A stretch of DNA of 64,000 nucleotides from Hirsutella rhossiliensis (lineage: Eukaryota; Ascomycota; Sordariomycetes; Hypocreales; Ophiocordycipitaceae). Where the stretch lies: assembly GCF_020360975.1 (NCBI RefSeq), contig NW_025408673.1, positions 806,001 through 870,000 on the forward strand, written 5' to 3'. The number at the start of each line of letters is the position of its first letter. Within the stretch, counting starts at the first letter, position 1. Positions 1 to 13,400 of this stretch are shown here, piece by piece. The notes under the pieces are model-generated. The model searched no databases. It was given only the letters and a program-made list of their open reading frames with translations, and was not told where the DNA came from. Made by a program: the position numbers and the translations under genes.

Positions 1-3000
1 TACTTAGAGTAAGCCTAGCTTATTATATTATCATATATATAAAAATAGTAACCGGAAAAGGATTTTCCGTCTATTAAATCCGACGCCTAGCTAGAGTCGG
101 TAAAACCCTTTATATATAGATAGGTAAAAGGGATATTATAAATATATTTAATCTTTAGGCTAGGGAATTTATTTAAATATTTCTAAATTATATTTAAAGC
201 CTTAAAATATATCTAGTCGAGCTTAGCCGCGAATCTAGCATAGGAAATTATAGAATATAAGATATCTAGCTTAGTAAATAAGGCTAAGTATAATAGAGAT
301 CCTATTTCTTTCTAAAATTATAATATATCTTTCTTAGAAAGTAATTCCTTTGCTTTTATAAGCTTAAAGCCTACTATAGCGGGTAAGTTTAAAGTTTCCA
401 AACCTTCTTTATTAAATTCCTTTAATTTATTTAAGGTATAATTTTCTTAGGATATATATAGCTCTTTATTCTCTCGGTTTATTATAATATTTAGACCTAA
501 GAAGTCTTTTATATCTCCTAAGATAGTAAAATCTAGGAATTTAGATAATTCTTTAAATAATCTTTCTTTTATTATAGATTTAGAGGGCCTACTATAAGAA
601 AGTCGTCGATATAAATTACTAAGGCTATACTATAGTCCTTATTTATAAATACTCCTTTATCTATTAAAGAGGAAGAAATCTGAGGTTATTTAGTATAATT
701 TTTAAATAATTATACTAGAGCTTAGGACTTTGTTTTAGGCTATATAATGCTTTCTTTAGCTTTGCTTTAATTTAGCCGGTTTTATATAGGTCTAGGAATT
801 TAGTTAATTTAATTCCTTTAGCTCTATAAGCTAATCTATATTTTAAATAATATTCTTTAAGAGCGTATTCTTCGTAGCCTATAGGAAGATCGATATATAC
901 TTCGCTATCTATATCGGTATATATAAAGGCATTTATTATATCTATCTATAAAGCTTCGAATTCGTTAATAATAGCTAAAATAAGTAGAATTCTAATAGAT
1001 TTAGGTCTAGCCGTAGTCGAGAAGGTATCTAGGAAATCTAAGCTATAGATCTGCTTAAATCCCTATATTACGAAACGGGCTTTATATTTTATTATATTAT
1101 TTTAACTATCCTTCTTAATAGTATAGACCTAGCGGCCTCCTATAGCCTCCTATCTTAAGGAGTTAGGAAAATTCTAAGTTTTATATTTAATTAGCTAGCT
1201 AATTTCCTTAATTATAGCTTCTTTCTAAAATACTACTTTAGGGCTATTTATTGCCTATTTATAGGTCTTTAGAATTTTTAGATCCTAATTTTCTATACTA
1301 GCTAGAATTAACTCTATAAAATCGTAGTTTAAAAATAAATTAACGTTAGGGTATTCGATATAGTTAGAATCGAACCCTTCTAGCTTCTTAGGTAATTCTA
1401 CTACTATTTTACTAGTAGTAGGAATAGGATCTTTATTTAAAGACTCTTCTTCTATAGAAGGTAAGGGACTTTTATCTCTAGGTTCTCTAGTAGCTTCCTC
1501 TATAGGGATATAGCTTTCTAGCTTATCTTTATTCGGAATAGAATTAAAATTAAAGGTATTATTACTACTAGAAATTTCTAGATTTTTTATAAATTTATTT
1601 TCTAGTATAGTAATATTTCTAAAGATAGTAATCTTTCTCTTAGAAAAATCCTAGATTTTATATATATTTTCTAAATAGCCTACTATTATTCCCTTAAAAG
1701 CTCTATTATCTAGCTTATCTTTAGGGTCTTTATTCTTATAATATATAAGGCTTCTAAAGGTCTTAATTTTATTTAAGGTCTCGAAGGGTAGTATTATATT
1801 ATCCCTCTTTTCTATAGGACTTTTAAATCCTATCGTAGAATACGGTAATCTATTATATAAATAGGTAGCTATTAAAACAGCTTCTCCCTATAGATATTTA
1901 AGAAGCCTAGTAGTAAATAAAAGAGCTTATACTTTTTTTAATATAGTACGATTTATTCTTTCTATTCTACCGTTAGATTCCGGCGTCCTAGGAGGACTAT
2001 AATTAAAGGTAATTCCTTCTTTTTTGCAATAGAGCTTTATTTTATATATAAATTCTTTAGTATTATTAGAAAATGCTTCTCTAATCCTAGTATTTTTAGG
2101 GTTATTTTCTACCCTATTTTAAGTTATAGGAACCTATCTAAAGCTTCTCCCTTTTTTTAAAAAAGGTATATTTCTAGATATTAGGTTCCTACGTCTAGGA
2201 AAGAAATATAATAGTAATATTTATTATAAGTAGGCACTTTAATTAGCCCCTAAATATCTAATACTATTTTTTCTAAATAAGAATAAGACTTATATAAAGG
2301 TTATTTATTAACCTTATTCGTTGCTTTAGCTTTAATATATATTTCGTATTACCTTATTTTATTTTCCTCTTTTAGAGGCATTTTTATATCCTTATTATAT
2401 CTTTTTAATATTTCTAAAATAGCCCTACTATTTATATACCCTAAGCGTAAGTGCTAAGTATAAAAATCTATATCCTTTACTTTTAAAGATATAATAAGGA
2501 TCGATTAGCTTTCTAATAAAGGTTCTATAAGAATATAATATAATTTATTTCTAAGAAATCCTTTAGTAAGGACCTTAGCCTTATTATCTAATAAAAGGAC
2601 TTTATTTCCTCCTATTAAGGCATAGGTATTATTAAAATAAGATTAGGATAGTATATTTACCCTTGATTCGGGTATATAAAAGCAGTCTCGAAGGATATAC
2701 CTTTTTCTACTATACGGGAACTTAAATACTAAGTCCCCCTTTCCTTTTACTAATATAAAGGAAGCTTTTCCCTAGCAAACTTTAGACTTAATTTCTTTAT
2801 AGTTAATAAGGAAATTCTTATTAGATACTATATACCTAGTAGCTCTAGTATTATAGATAAAATTAAAGATCCTTTTATTCTTATAACTAGGAAATCCTCC
2901 TTCTCTTACCTTTAAAACTAATTCCTTTATTTTAGGAATTAAGGCTTCTAAAGGTCCTAAAAGAAAGTCTTTATTAGCTTTTACTATAGGGGTATTTATA

Positions 3001-4170
3001 AAGGTTAAAATTACCTCTAAATCCTTAGACGTTTATATAGGGGTCGGAGCCCTAAAAAGGTCTATAAGGTCGATATTTAGGTCTATATTTTCTTACAAAG
3101 CTATATTTAAGACCTTATTACTATCGTCCGAATCGGACTCTAGCTCTATAATTCGAGCCTTCCTTCTTTTATTAGTAGTAGAAACACTACTAAAAAGGGA
3201 TTTCTTCCTAGAAGAAGAAGATAAAGAAGAATATTTTCTCTTCTTAGAAATTCGAGTCCTATTATCCTTCTTTCCTTTATTTAAAACCTAATAAGTAGGA
3301 GCCTTATTTAGGTATAATTTATAGCAATTTACTATAAAATGCCCTGGTTTTTTGCATTCCTTATAATAAGGAGTATCTATAGAATTTCTATAGGATTTCT
3401 AAGGCTTCCTTTATATTAAGAAGGCTTTCTCTAAAGATTTATCTATATCCTCTATTTTTCTAGCTTCGTCTAAAAGACTAGCTATTAGGGATTCGAGGGT
3501 AAACGCCGTAGAATTATACCTAAGGCTCTGCGTAATATTTATAATATAGCTTCTAAATTCCTTATTAAGGCAATTAAGAATCTATACTATAAGGATAACT
3601 TCTAGAATTTCTATATTATAGGATTTTAAATCCTCGTAGATTTCTTTTACCTTATAAAGGTATTTCTCTAAATTAAAGCCTAAGGGACTAAGATTAAAGA
3701 GCTACTTTATAAGTAAATAATTTAACGAGAAACTCGACGGATTATATAGCTTTATCAGCTTATCTTAAGTAGCTTTAGTATTTATTAAATGCTTAATTTA
3801 TATTAAAGGGCTATCTTCGACTCGAAGAAAAATCTAGGATAAAGCTTCTATAGTCTTTATATAATTTTCTTACTCTAAGGTAGCGATAAGCTTTTCCTTA
3901 GTAAGGATAGCTCTTATCCTCGTAGTCTAAAGAGTATAATTTAAATTTCCCTTAAGTCTAGAGAATTTATATTCTTTTTATCTACCTATTTTATATAAAT
4001 TCGGTATTATTTCGTTTATAGGGATCGAGAAGTCTAGGCGGGAGTTTAAGAGCGTAGGAAGGTAGAAAAAGTCGTTAGGGGGATTTTCGAAAGGAATTTT
4101 AATCGGGTATTTCGATAAGGAATTTCAAAGGTATAAGTTAATTTCCTAGCTTAAAAGGAGTAAGCTAGGC
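1..4170 (-). mobile_element. RIP-degraded Ty1/copia retrotransposon (gag-pol relic)
   Basis: AT-rich DNA with no open frame, but ordered retrotransposon motifs survive on the minus strand. From high to low coordinate they are: a Gag zinc knuckle (3324-3365), a protease active-site region (about 2811-2873), the integrase region with an NGRIERINR-like motif (about 1931-2000) and the reverse transcriptase box YIDDFL (596-613). Integrase before reverse transcriptase is the copia (Pseudoviridae) order. The first knuckle cysteine is now Tyr, and the protease D-S/T-G triad reads N-T-R; both are G-to-A changes on the coding strand, as RIP produces. CA and TG dinucleotides are visibly rare. The element cannot encode working proteins. 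The promoter-distal end lies at or beyond the left window edge, and I could not place its LTRs. Confidence 0.8.
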
Positions 4171-6930
4171 TTATAACCTCTTAAGGTATATAAGTAAAAG
4201 CGGAATTTTAGGAAATTAAGGAATTACATAAGACTACGTAATAGAGTGGAAGAAGGAGTATAAGGTAGGAATTTTAATAGAATTTATTAGTAGTATATTA
4301 GTATATAGAAGAGGTGTTAAAGTTAATAATACTCTATCTATCTACTAGCGGACATGCTGTCTTATATAGATAATTATAGCTAAACGAAAGAACCTTTCGG
4401 GACTAGATTTAGGCTGCTGTATAGCCCTAAGACTAGGGAATTCCGTGATACCTTAAGTAAATCTAGAAGTGTCTTGGTTCTACTAATATTCGTGTTTAAA
4501 GGAGGTTGGTCGTGCTAGTGTTCTTAAGAGGTCTTAGCTAGTATTCTAAGCTAGCTTTGTTCCTTCGATTCCCGATTATACGATAACCGGCAACCCGTTT
4601 AATGCATAATAACATGCAAAATAATAAGCGATTCTTACTCTATAGGATAAGATTTTGTCTATAATTAATATACTACTTATTAGCTTATATAATTAGGAGA
4701 GTATATTATAGCTGCTTTATTTATAGTAGGAACACCGTTCCTTATAACCTTCTATCGCGCTTAAGGCGCCCTTTACTTACCTTAAGGCGATCTTTTTTAC
4801 TAGTACTTATATATCTTATATAAGCGCCTCGTTAACTATAGCGTAGTACTAGTAGCCCTTATCTATAAAAGCGGTAATAGGTAAGGAGTTATTAATTATA
4901 ACTTATATTAAAGTAAGCTCTTCTTTTATATAAGTAGATAATTCCTCTTTCTCTTTTACTAGTACTAGTAATTAAGGCTTTAGAGCCTATCTTTACTCTA
5001 GAGCTACCTTTTTTCTTCTAGGCCTAAGGGCGCGGAGTCCTCTTTATCGTTTAAGGTAAGGAGCGGTTCTATTTTACTACTTAAATAGCTATAGGCCGCT
5101 TAGCTAAAAGGAAGGGGCACTTTAATATAAAGTATATAAACGCGGTATAATATAGGTAGCGGCCGTTAGCCTTCCTTTTCTTAATTTCCTCGCTTATTAC
5201 TTACTTCGCCTACTACTTAGAGTATAAGATAGTATAAGGGATATTTAAAAATAGCTTCCTACTATATTTAGTTCGGTCTATATAGGTAGCCGATATTAAG
5301 GTATCCTTATTAATATCGATAGTTAGCTATTCCTTTTATAAAGGAGCAGTAATCCTATTACTACTATATAGCGTACGCTTATATAGCTTTTAGAAACGCG
5401 GCGTTTACTTATAGCCTTATACTACCTTTATTAACTAGCTTATATACTTACTATAGTTAGTAGGTATAATTATAAGGATAAGTAGCTCTTATAGGGCTAG
5501 CGTAATTAAATTCTATAACTATATAAGCTTTATGCTATCTTCTTATACTATAGTTCCCGCTGCCTATAAGAGCGTCTCCTTATAGTTAAGGAGAAATTTA
5601 TTAAAGGTTTACCTATCCCTTTACTTAAGGGTCTATAGCCTATCCTATACTTTCTCCCGCTCTTATACGTTGCTAAACGTATATATAAGGCATTAGAAGA
5701 AGTCCTATAGGTCGCGTTTACCCTTAAGGCCGCTCTTATCTTAAAATCTAATAATCCGCTTTATTTAGGGCTCTAGTAGTATATAAAGAAGTAAATACCA
5801 CGCTATATTATAATAGCTATTTAGGCCTTATTTCTTAGTTATTATAAACTTTATTTATAGCTAGCTAAGGAAGAAGTAAAAGGACTTAGGCTTACTATCC
5901 TAAGTTAGCTAAGAAAGCGGCTTCCGCGTTAGTAGTACTACCGCTATAACCGGCGTTATAGAGGTCGTAGGGGTTAACGCTAGTCTTATAGATAGCTCCC
6001 TTAGTATAGCGAGAACCTCGTTCTTCTTACTAGCCGTCGCGCTTTTAATCGCTTCTAGGATAGCTACGATACTTCCTATCTACCTAAGGGGTAGTAGGGT
6101 GCTCCCTTAAGAAAGTAGTACCCTTTTTAAAGAGATATCTATTAAATCTATTAGTTAATAGCTTATACTATTATAAAGTAAGTAAAGGTATATATATAAG
6201 TACTATTTATAAGATAATATTAATAAGCTATACTAAGCTTTTTTATATATAGCTAGCCTATATATATATATAGGATCTAGCCCTTTATATATAACTATAT
6301 AGCTTAGGCTATAGCCTAAGCTTATAACTTATAATAGTTAAAGACTCTTATATTAAGGGTAGCTCTCTTTTACCCCTTTACTTACTTTAAGGGCTAGTTA
6401 GGCTAAAAGTAGCTAGCCTAAGGTAGGGCTAGGCTAGGCCTAAAAAGGCTAGTCTTTAATATAGGCTAGGTATTATCTTCTATCTTAATATCCTTTAGGT
6501 CTTAGTCTTAGGTCCTAGGCCTTTCTTCTAAGGTCCTTAAAAGGCGCTAGCCTTTTAAAGCTTCTTTTAAGCGGGCCCTAGCCTTTAGGGTACTTATTTC
6601 GACCCTTAGGTTAAGAGGGGGTTAAAGTTAAAAGGGCCCTCCTTAGGTCTAAGCCGGGGTCCTAAGTTAGGTCTAGGCTAGGTCCTATTAGTAGGGGGTA
6701 TATACCCTTAGTTAGTAAGGGCGGGGAAGAGTTTTCTACCTATATAAGGGAGAACCTTATATAATTCGTAATCTTTATTAGTATATTATATACCCGCTAG
6801 TAGCTATATAAGGCTATACTTAGGGGGGCGTAATACGCTATTCGCGGCGGCTCTAAGCGTATGCTTTTTTTATATTTTAAGCTTAGTTTCGAAAAGTTAG
6901 CCGAGAAGATATAATAATGTTTTTACTATA
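4171..6930. other. RIP-type AT-rich degenerate DNA, origin not recognised
   Basis: No gene is visible. Most of the stretch is TA-, CTTA- and TAAG-rich and poor in CA/TG, as expected for old repeats after RIP. A less mutated island sits at about 4340-4640, where TG and CA are more frequent; it could hold an LTR of the neighbouring copia element or a separate insertion, but I could not define its ends. No transposase motif was recognised. Confidence 0.6.
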
Positions 6931-8681
6931 AGAGTAGGTTATATAACCTTATTAATCGTAAGTTTAACTCCCCTTAAAATGGAAGAGTAGGTTATATAAC
7001 TATACCTTAAGGGGGGCGCGGTTAATAAACTTAAGGGCCTAAGGAGATAAGATATAAAGAGGGGGGTTCTCCTTATATCCTATCTTCTTAGGTCCTAGCT
7101 TTTATCTTTTATATACTATCCTTTTTACCTAGCCTTATAGTAGCTATATCCCTTATAAGAGGGGTTAATAATAATAGCCTTTAACTACTAAGTTAAGAGG
7201 TAAGATTAAGTTATATAACCCTAATTAACTAATATTCGAACCCTCCTTAAGTAAGAGGGGGTAGCTAGTGCGACGTACTTATATAGTATAAAGTACTAGC
7301 CGCCGAATAATCTTCCCTTTTACTATATTTACCTTCCTTTTCTATAGGATATAATTAAGAGCCTCCTTTATTTTAAGATAACCTCCTTAAATAAATAATA
7401 AAATAGCTGAATTTAATATTAAAATAGCCTTAAATTTATTAGACCGAACGCTTCTCTACCTTTTACCCTACTAACTAAAAGCTAAGGTAGTAAGGGGGTA
7501 TATTAAGGAGAGTAAGTATAAGAGTCTATAGTTATACTTAATAGACCTAATAGTTATATATAAGGAAGCTTGCCTAGCTAATATAACTCCCTTAGCCTAA
7601 GGATATTATATAGGGTTAACTTAGGTATAGGAATATCTTAATACCCTCTTTAGCTAGCTATATATAGTTACTATACCTATATAAGCCCCTTTCTTATCTT
7701 AATAGATAGACTAAGAAATATATTACTTAATTTACCTTTCTAAGCCCTTATTTCTTCTACTATACTCTTAAGCTACTACTTAAGAAAATAGTTATAAATA
7801 TAACTTATAACTATTAGTTAAATAGTAAGAGTAAGTTATATAACCCTTTTAATCGTAAGTTTAACTCCCCTTAAGGTAAAAGAGTAGGTTATATAACTAT
7901 ACCTTAGAGGGGCGCGGTTAACGAACTTAAGGACTTAAGGAGATAGGATATAAAGAGGGGGGTTCTCTTTATATCCTATCTTCTTAGGTCCTAGTTTTTA
8001 TCTTTTATATACTATTCCTTTTACCTAGCCCTATAATAGCTATATCCCTTATAAGAGGGGTTAATAGTAATAGCCTTTAACTATTAGTTAAGTAGTAAAA
8101 GTAAGTTATATAACCTTAATTAACTAATATTTAAACCCTTCTTTAATAAGAGGAGTAACTAGTACTATATACTTAAAGGATATATAGTACTAGTTACTAA
8201 ACTATATTACCCTTTACTTTATTTACCTTATTTTTATAAGATACTATTTAGAGCCTCCTTTATTTTAGGATAACCTCCTTAGATAAATAGTAAGGTAGCC
8301 GAATTTAATATTAAAATAGCCTTATAGTTATTAGACCGAACGCCCTTTTACCTATTACCTTACTATTTAAAAAGCTAGGGTAGTAAGGGGGTATATTAAG
8401 GAGAGTAGGTATAAGAGGCTATAGTTATACCTAGTAGACCTAATAGTTATATATAAGGAAGCCTACTTAATTAATATAACTCCCCTAGCCTAAGGATATT
8501 ATATAGGCCTAACTTAGGTATAGGAATATCTTAATGCCCTCTTTTAGCTAGCTATATATAGTTACTTTACCTATATAAGCCCCTCTCTTATCTTAATAGA
8601 TAGACTAAGATATATATTACTTAGTTTACCTTTCTAAGCCCCTATTTCTTCTACTATGCTCTTAAGCCTCTACTTAAGAAA
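6931..8681 (+). repeat. Two-copy tandem duplication, period about 897 bp, RIP-mutated
   Basis: Copy 1 runs from 6931 to about 7788 and copy 2 from 7828 to about 8681. Both start with a variant of agagta[g/a]gttatataacc, followed by ttaatcgtaagtttaactcc, and end with a ttcttctactat...cttaag block. The copies differ mainly by C/T and G/A transitions. Within each copy the short element GAGTAxGTTATATAAC recurs about three times (for example near 6931, 6988 and 7210 in copy 1); its core GGTTATATAACC is palindromic. No coding potential is seen. Confidence 0.75.
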
Positions 8682-10477
8682 TCCCGTATACAGCGACGGG
8701 CTCAAAGGGGAAGGGGCTTGCCTAAAGCGGAAGGCGGTGGGGGGCGGCGGGGAATTTACAACGACCGACTTTACTATTAATTTAGCTAACTACTCCGTTT
8801 CTTAATTAGGACAGGAACTTACAGAATATCGGCCGCAGCGTTGCCAATAATATGCCTAAGCGATACGTATATTAGCAATATTAGCTCTTCGCAATAATCC
8901 TATATCGCTAAGTGGTTTGCATTATATTAGGTACTAAATGTGCCCTCGGTTGATATTTCATTATATTGCCGAAAGCCCAATATACTGGCAGTGTACATGT
9001 CGGAGCAGAGAGGACTCATACTCGTGCTACGCCCTACCTTTCCGATTTCCGGTTCGCCTTTACCAGCCAAGCTGGCGCTGACGGGCCATTTAGCCGGACT
9101 GGCTACCCAGCCACTTCTTTACACCTCTACTTTCCAGTCCTTCTTATGGCCCTATAGCCACTAGTTCCGCTATATAGAAGCATTTGGCCTAGTTAACCAG
9201 TCATTTGCATATATATGGCCTTTTTTGCGGCCTCTAAACACTATCTTTTGCGTGCGTTATCATATCAAGTCCGGGTGGCATTGACTTTGCATTAGGCCTT
9301 CTATAACCCTACCTCCGCCTTCCATTTGATTGCCCTAGGCTATAGTAAGCACTCCCACCGATTGTAGTAGTGTATTTTTATGGACCCCCGTAGTCGTCTA
9401 GTTTTCTCGGCCAGTTGAATGCGGCTAAGGTCCCTCTTGGTTAAAGGAGCTTGGTACTATTCAGGGTAGCGATTAACGCAACCAACTTAATCTTAGCTCA
9501 TGATTGAGTGAGTTGGCTCCTTAATAAGCCTTTCCTCCGTTGAGTTAATCAACCGGTGTTACGCGCCTAAGGATCTAAATCGCGACATCCTATACCAAAG
9601 TAGGATTGCAATGCGTTGGCAGGAGCCGTCTCCATAGTTGTTAGGTATAAAAGTGAGGGGATTTCTAACCCCAGCTTACTAGAGGGGTCCTTTAGAGATC
9701 AACAATTAAATCAATTGCCCCCCCTGTTCTTTACTCTCTGTTTAGTCGTGCTTGTGTTTCTTACACGCGGCCCTATGTTGAACTGGTCGGCGTTGCGTTG
9801 ATGGTTGACTGGCTCCTTATGCTCCATAGCAATACTTTAATCGAGGCAGGCTTTGACAGCAATCAAGGAGCGTTTACCCGTAAGTGGCCAATTGATTGAT
9901 GAGAGTTATCTAAAGAGCATAAGAAAAGAAAAGGATTGGATGTTTGCATTCGTGCAATATATACCCTAATCATTGCGGCGAAGCCGAGCAGCAGCAGTGG
10001 AAGTGATCCAGCATAAAGTTCCTAAAGCTGTGATAACTAGCCGTCTAAGCTCCTAGAATAAAGCTATATGCTGGAACGCGGGGGGGTTTCCCCGTGATCT
10101 TACGAGGGCCAGGGGTTCTTATTGGTTTCCAAGTTGGAATGTTACAGAGGAAAGCAGCGGGATCAAGGCAGATGCAGCTGAGGAGGCTGTTCATAATATG
10201 TCTGTAGCCCCATGCGGCGCCCCTCGTTTGGGCGGCGCCGGCTGAGGCCAGCTGGATTCCACTCACGTCATCCTGCATCCCTTGCATCTGACACAAACCA
10301 AGGCTGCAGCAATGTCTGATTGGGCCCTGACGCTGGTGACGGCTGACGGCGTGAAAACGACAATGAAAAATTCGATGCTGACTGACAATTATCCCGTAAA
10401 TCAAGCTGATTCCTCAATACTCCCAAAATTCGATACACAAATCACGGTCGGTACAACTTCGAATACTTCGGCCCCAG
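8682..10477. other. Transition zone without a supported gene
   Basis: Composition changes abruptly at about 8690, where AT-rich DNA gives way to a G-rich stretch and then mixed sequence. Short open frames (for example 8940-9164 and 10045-10404) match no family I know and lack codon character. This may be older transposon DNA plus the promoter of the NLR gene that begins at 10478. Confidence 0.5.
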
Positions 10478-13400
10478 ATGGAGGCGGCAGGACTTGCTAT
10501 CGGCGCCGTAGGCCTTATAAGCCTCTTCAACTCATGTCTCGATGCCCTCGATAGAATCGACTCTTTCCGGGAGTTCGGAAGGGAGACACAATACCTCCAG
10601 AATCAACTTGACAGCGCGAGGCTTCGCTTGCGTCAATGGGGTGACGCAGTTGGGTTGGAACGAGGAAAATTGTCCAAATGTCACCATGACCTTCTTGACG
10701 ACTCGGAAACATTTGCACTGATCCAGGAAACTCTGATCATCATTGAGCAAGAGTGCTTCGAGACTGAGGAACCCCAAGGTAAAGATCATGATTTGAAATT
10801 TTGCAAGCACGAGGATGACTATAAAGGCCGATACCGTCAAGCCCATAATCCATCATTTAGGCGAAAACTGGGCTGGTCACTCCGGCGCAAGGAGAAGCGA
10901 ACTGGCCAGATTCAGCGCGTCAGGTCCCTTGTGCAGAACTTGTACGATTTGATACCCCCCGAACATTCGAGCCCTGCGCGCTCGCGTGTCGAGCAGTGTG
11001 ATCAAGGTGAGCATCACGCTCGAAAGTCTGTGCTCCCTTTGACGAGATTCACACATCCAGACAACACTACTAGCAGGGCGATTTCCCTTGCCCAAGTGCG
11101 AGAGAATATTATCAAGATCGAAGCAGACTTGAAAGGCATGTACAGTCACGCTATAAAGGGCTGCCTAGAAAAGCATAGGGGTGTATGCTGGAACATGCTA
11201 ACAGCTGTGCGTACGAAGTTGAGAATGCGAGAGAGGCCAACAAGTGGTTGCTGGGAAAATACATTCCCAATGAACTCTACGAGAGCTGTAGCAGAGTGAG
11301 GCTGAACGGCACATGCGATTGGATACTGGAGCAACCTGCGTTTGTTAATTGGACTTCTCCCCATTTCCAATGGGCTGCCTGCAAGTGGCTGTGGATCAAC
11401 GGGCCTCCGGGATTTGGGAAGACTATTCTTTGCAGCAGGGTAACAGAGCATCTCTCGTCTCGCCTCGACACGCCTGTCGCCCACTTCTTCTTTTCGTCCG
11501 ACTTTGAGAGCTGCGAGGACCCCTTCGTCGCGATACGATCATGGATATCCCAGGCCATTTTCCACCCAGCCGCGGCGGCGCTGGCTCAACGCAGCCAGGC
11601 TTCCCAGTTTCACCAGCCCGTGGCAACCCAAAGGGCGATTGTCGAACTTCTGAGACAGATCGTCCAGGCCATTCCGCACTACACATTCGTGTTGGACGGG
11701 TTGGATGAGTGCACTTTTTGGAGCCGTGATCAAGGTCTTTTACCTAGGAACTCTGCAGCAGACTTGCTCACTGCCATTGATGAAGCATTAAGGGGAACAG
11801 AAACTCGCGTTATAGTGTGCAGTCGGGACGTGCCGGAGCTTCGACGATGTTTGGCCGGCTTAAACGCCTCCGAGTACAGACTAACGCCCGACGACGTTCG
11901 CTCAGATACCGCGGCCTACGCTCGGAGCCTCGTCGACGAGAGGCTGCCCAACAAAGAGCCAGAGCTCAGGAGAGCAATTTCGGATAGGATGTCTAAACGC
12001 TGCGAAGGGCAATTCCTCTGGCTCAAGCTACAGGGAAAAGACTTGCGAGGGGGCAAGAGTAAGCGCAAGCTCATCGAAGCTATTGACCAAGCCCCAACGG
12101 GACTTGAGCGACTATACGATAAACAATGGAGCAAGGTGGAAGCATACCAGGCCGAGGACCGCGACAGAGTCATTTCTCTGTTACGTTGGGCCGCATTTGC
12201 TCTACGCCCTCTGACAGTGTGCGAAATTACCGAAGCCGTGCTCATCCGACTTGACCGGCAAGATCCATGGATAGATAACCTGCCGGACAGTATTGATGAG
12301 GAGTACATACGGACTGAGATTGTCGAACTCTGCGCGTCGCTGCTCGAGATTCGAGACACGCCTTTTCGGACAGATCACATCGGGCGACGAACTGTGCATC
12401 TGACCCATTTCTCGGTCAAGGAATACCTCGTCAATCGCATGCAGGCGCGCGGAATCGCCCTGGAAGGAAACCAGCGCTTGAATTCGACCTTTGAGGCGAA
12501 GCAAGTGGCAGAGCTCGCCAAAATGTGCCTCTACTATCTCCAGAACCCAGCGGTGTGGGGGGAAGACGACGCCGAGCGAGAAGGAAGCCCAAGCATTGGA
12601 GCGTTCCGCAGCTACGCGGCCGGCTCCTGGTACCAGCATGCCTTAGCATGCGGAACAGGAGACTCCGAGCTGACAGAGGCTATCATCAGACTGTTTGATG
12701 CAAATAGCACGGTGTGGGATTCATGGCGGAGATGGTACGACTTCTATCACGGGGAGAGCCAGGAGAACGAAGAAAGCGACGAAGACGCTGCTGTCGATTT
12801 CAGCCCTGTGTATTATGCCTCGCACCTGGGCTTGGAAGGAATAGTCGAGTTGCTAGTACGAAACCAAAACCGCAGTCCAGACGGACAGTGTCCCTCAGGA
12901 CAGACGGCGCTGGCGGCGGCTGCGTATAACAGGCATCTCGGGGTGGTTCGATTCCTTCTCGACAATGGTGCCGAAATTAACGCCCTGGACGCACAAGGCA
13001 GGTCAGCCCTGTTTGCGGCCTGTCGAGGCGGAAGCGCGCAGATCTTGAGACTGCTCCTGGAAAGGGGGGCAGATGTGACGGTGGCAGCCAATGACGGGTG
13101 GTCGCCGCTCATGACTGCTTGTAATCATGGAAAGGCCAACCTGGTCGAGATGCTCCTCGAGAAGGGAGCCGACGCATCGGCCACCGATGATTGCGGGTGC
13201 ACGCCAATCACGATTGCCCTTGAGAAGCAAAAAGTCGACATTCATATTGTCGAGATGATCTTAGATCAGGGAGTCGATGTGACAGCGGCAGGTGATGACG
13301 GCTGGACGCCATTGTCATTCGCCTTACAAAGAGGAAACGCTGAAGTTGTTAAAATGATGCTTGATCGAGGGGCTGACTTGAGGAGCGTGGAGCTCGGGGT

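Noticed and set aside
4550..4600. tRNA-like TTCGATTCCCG box
   Set aside because: The flanking bases do not form a T stem, and no cloverleaf could be drawn.
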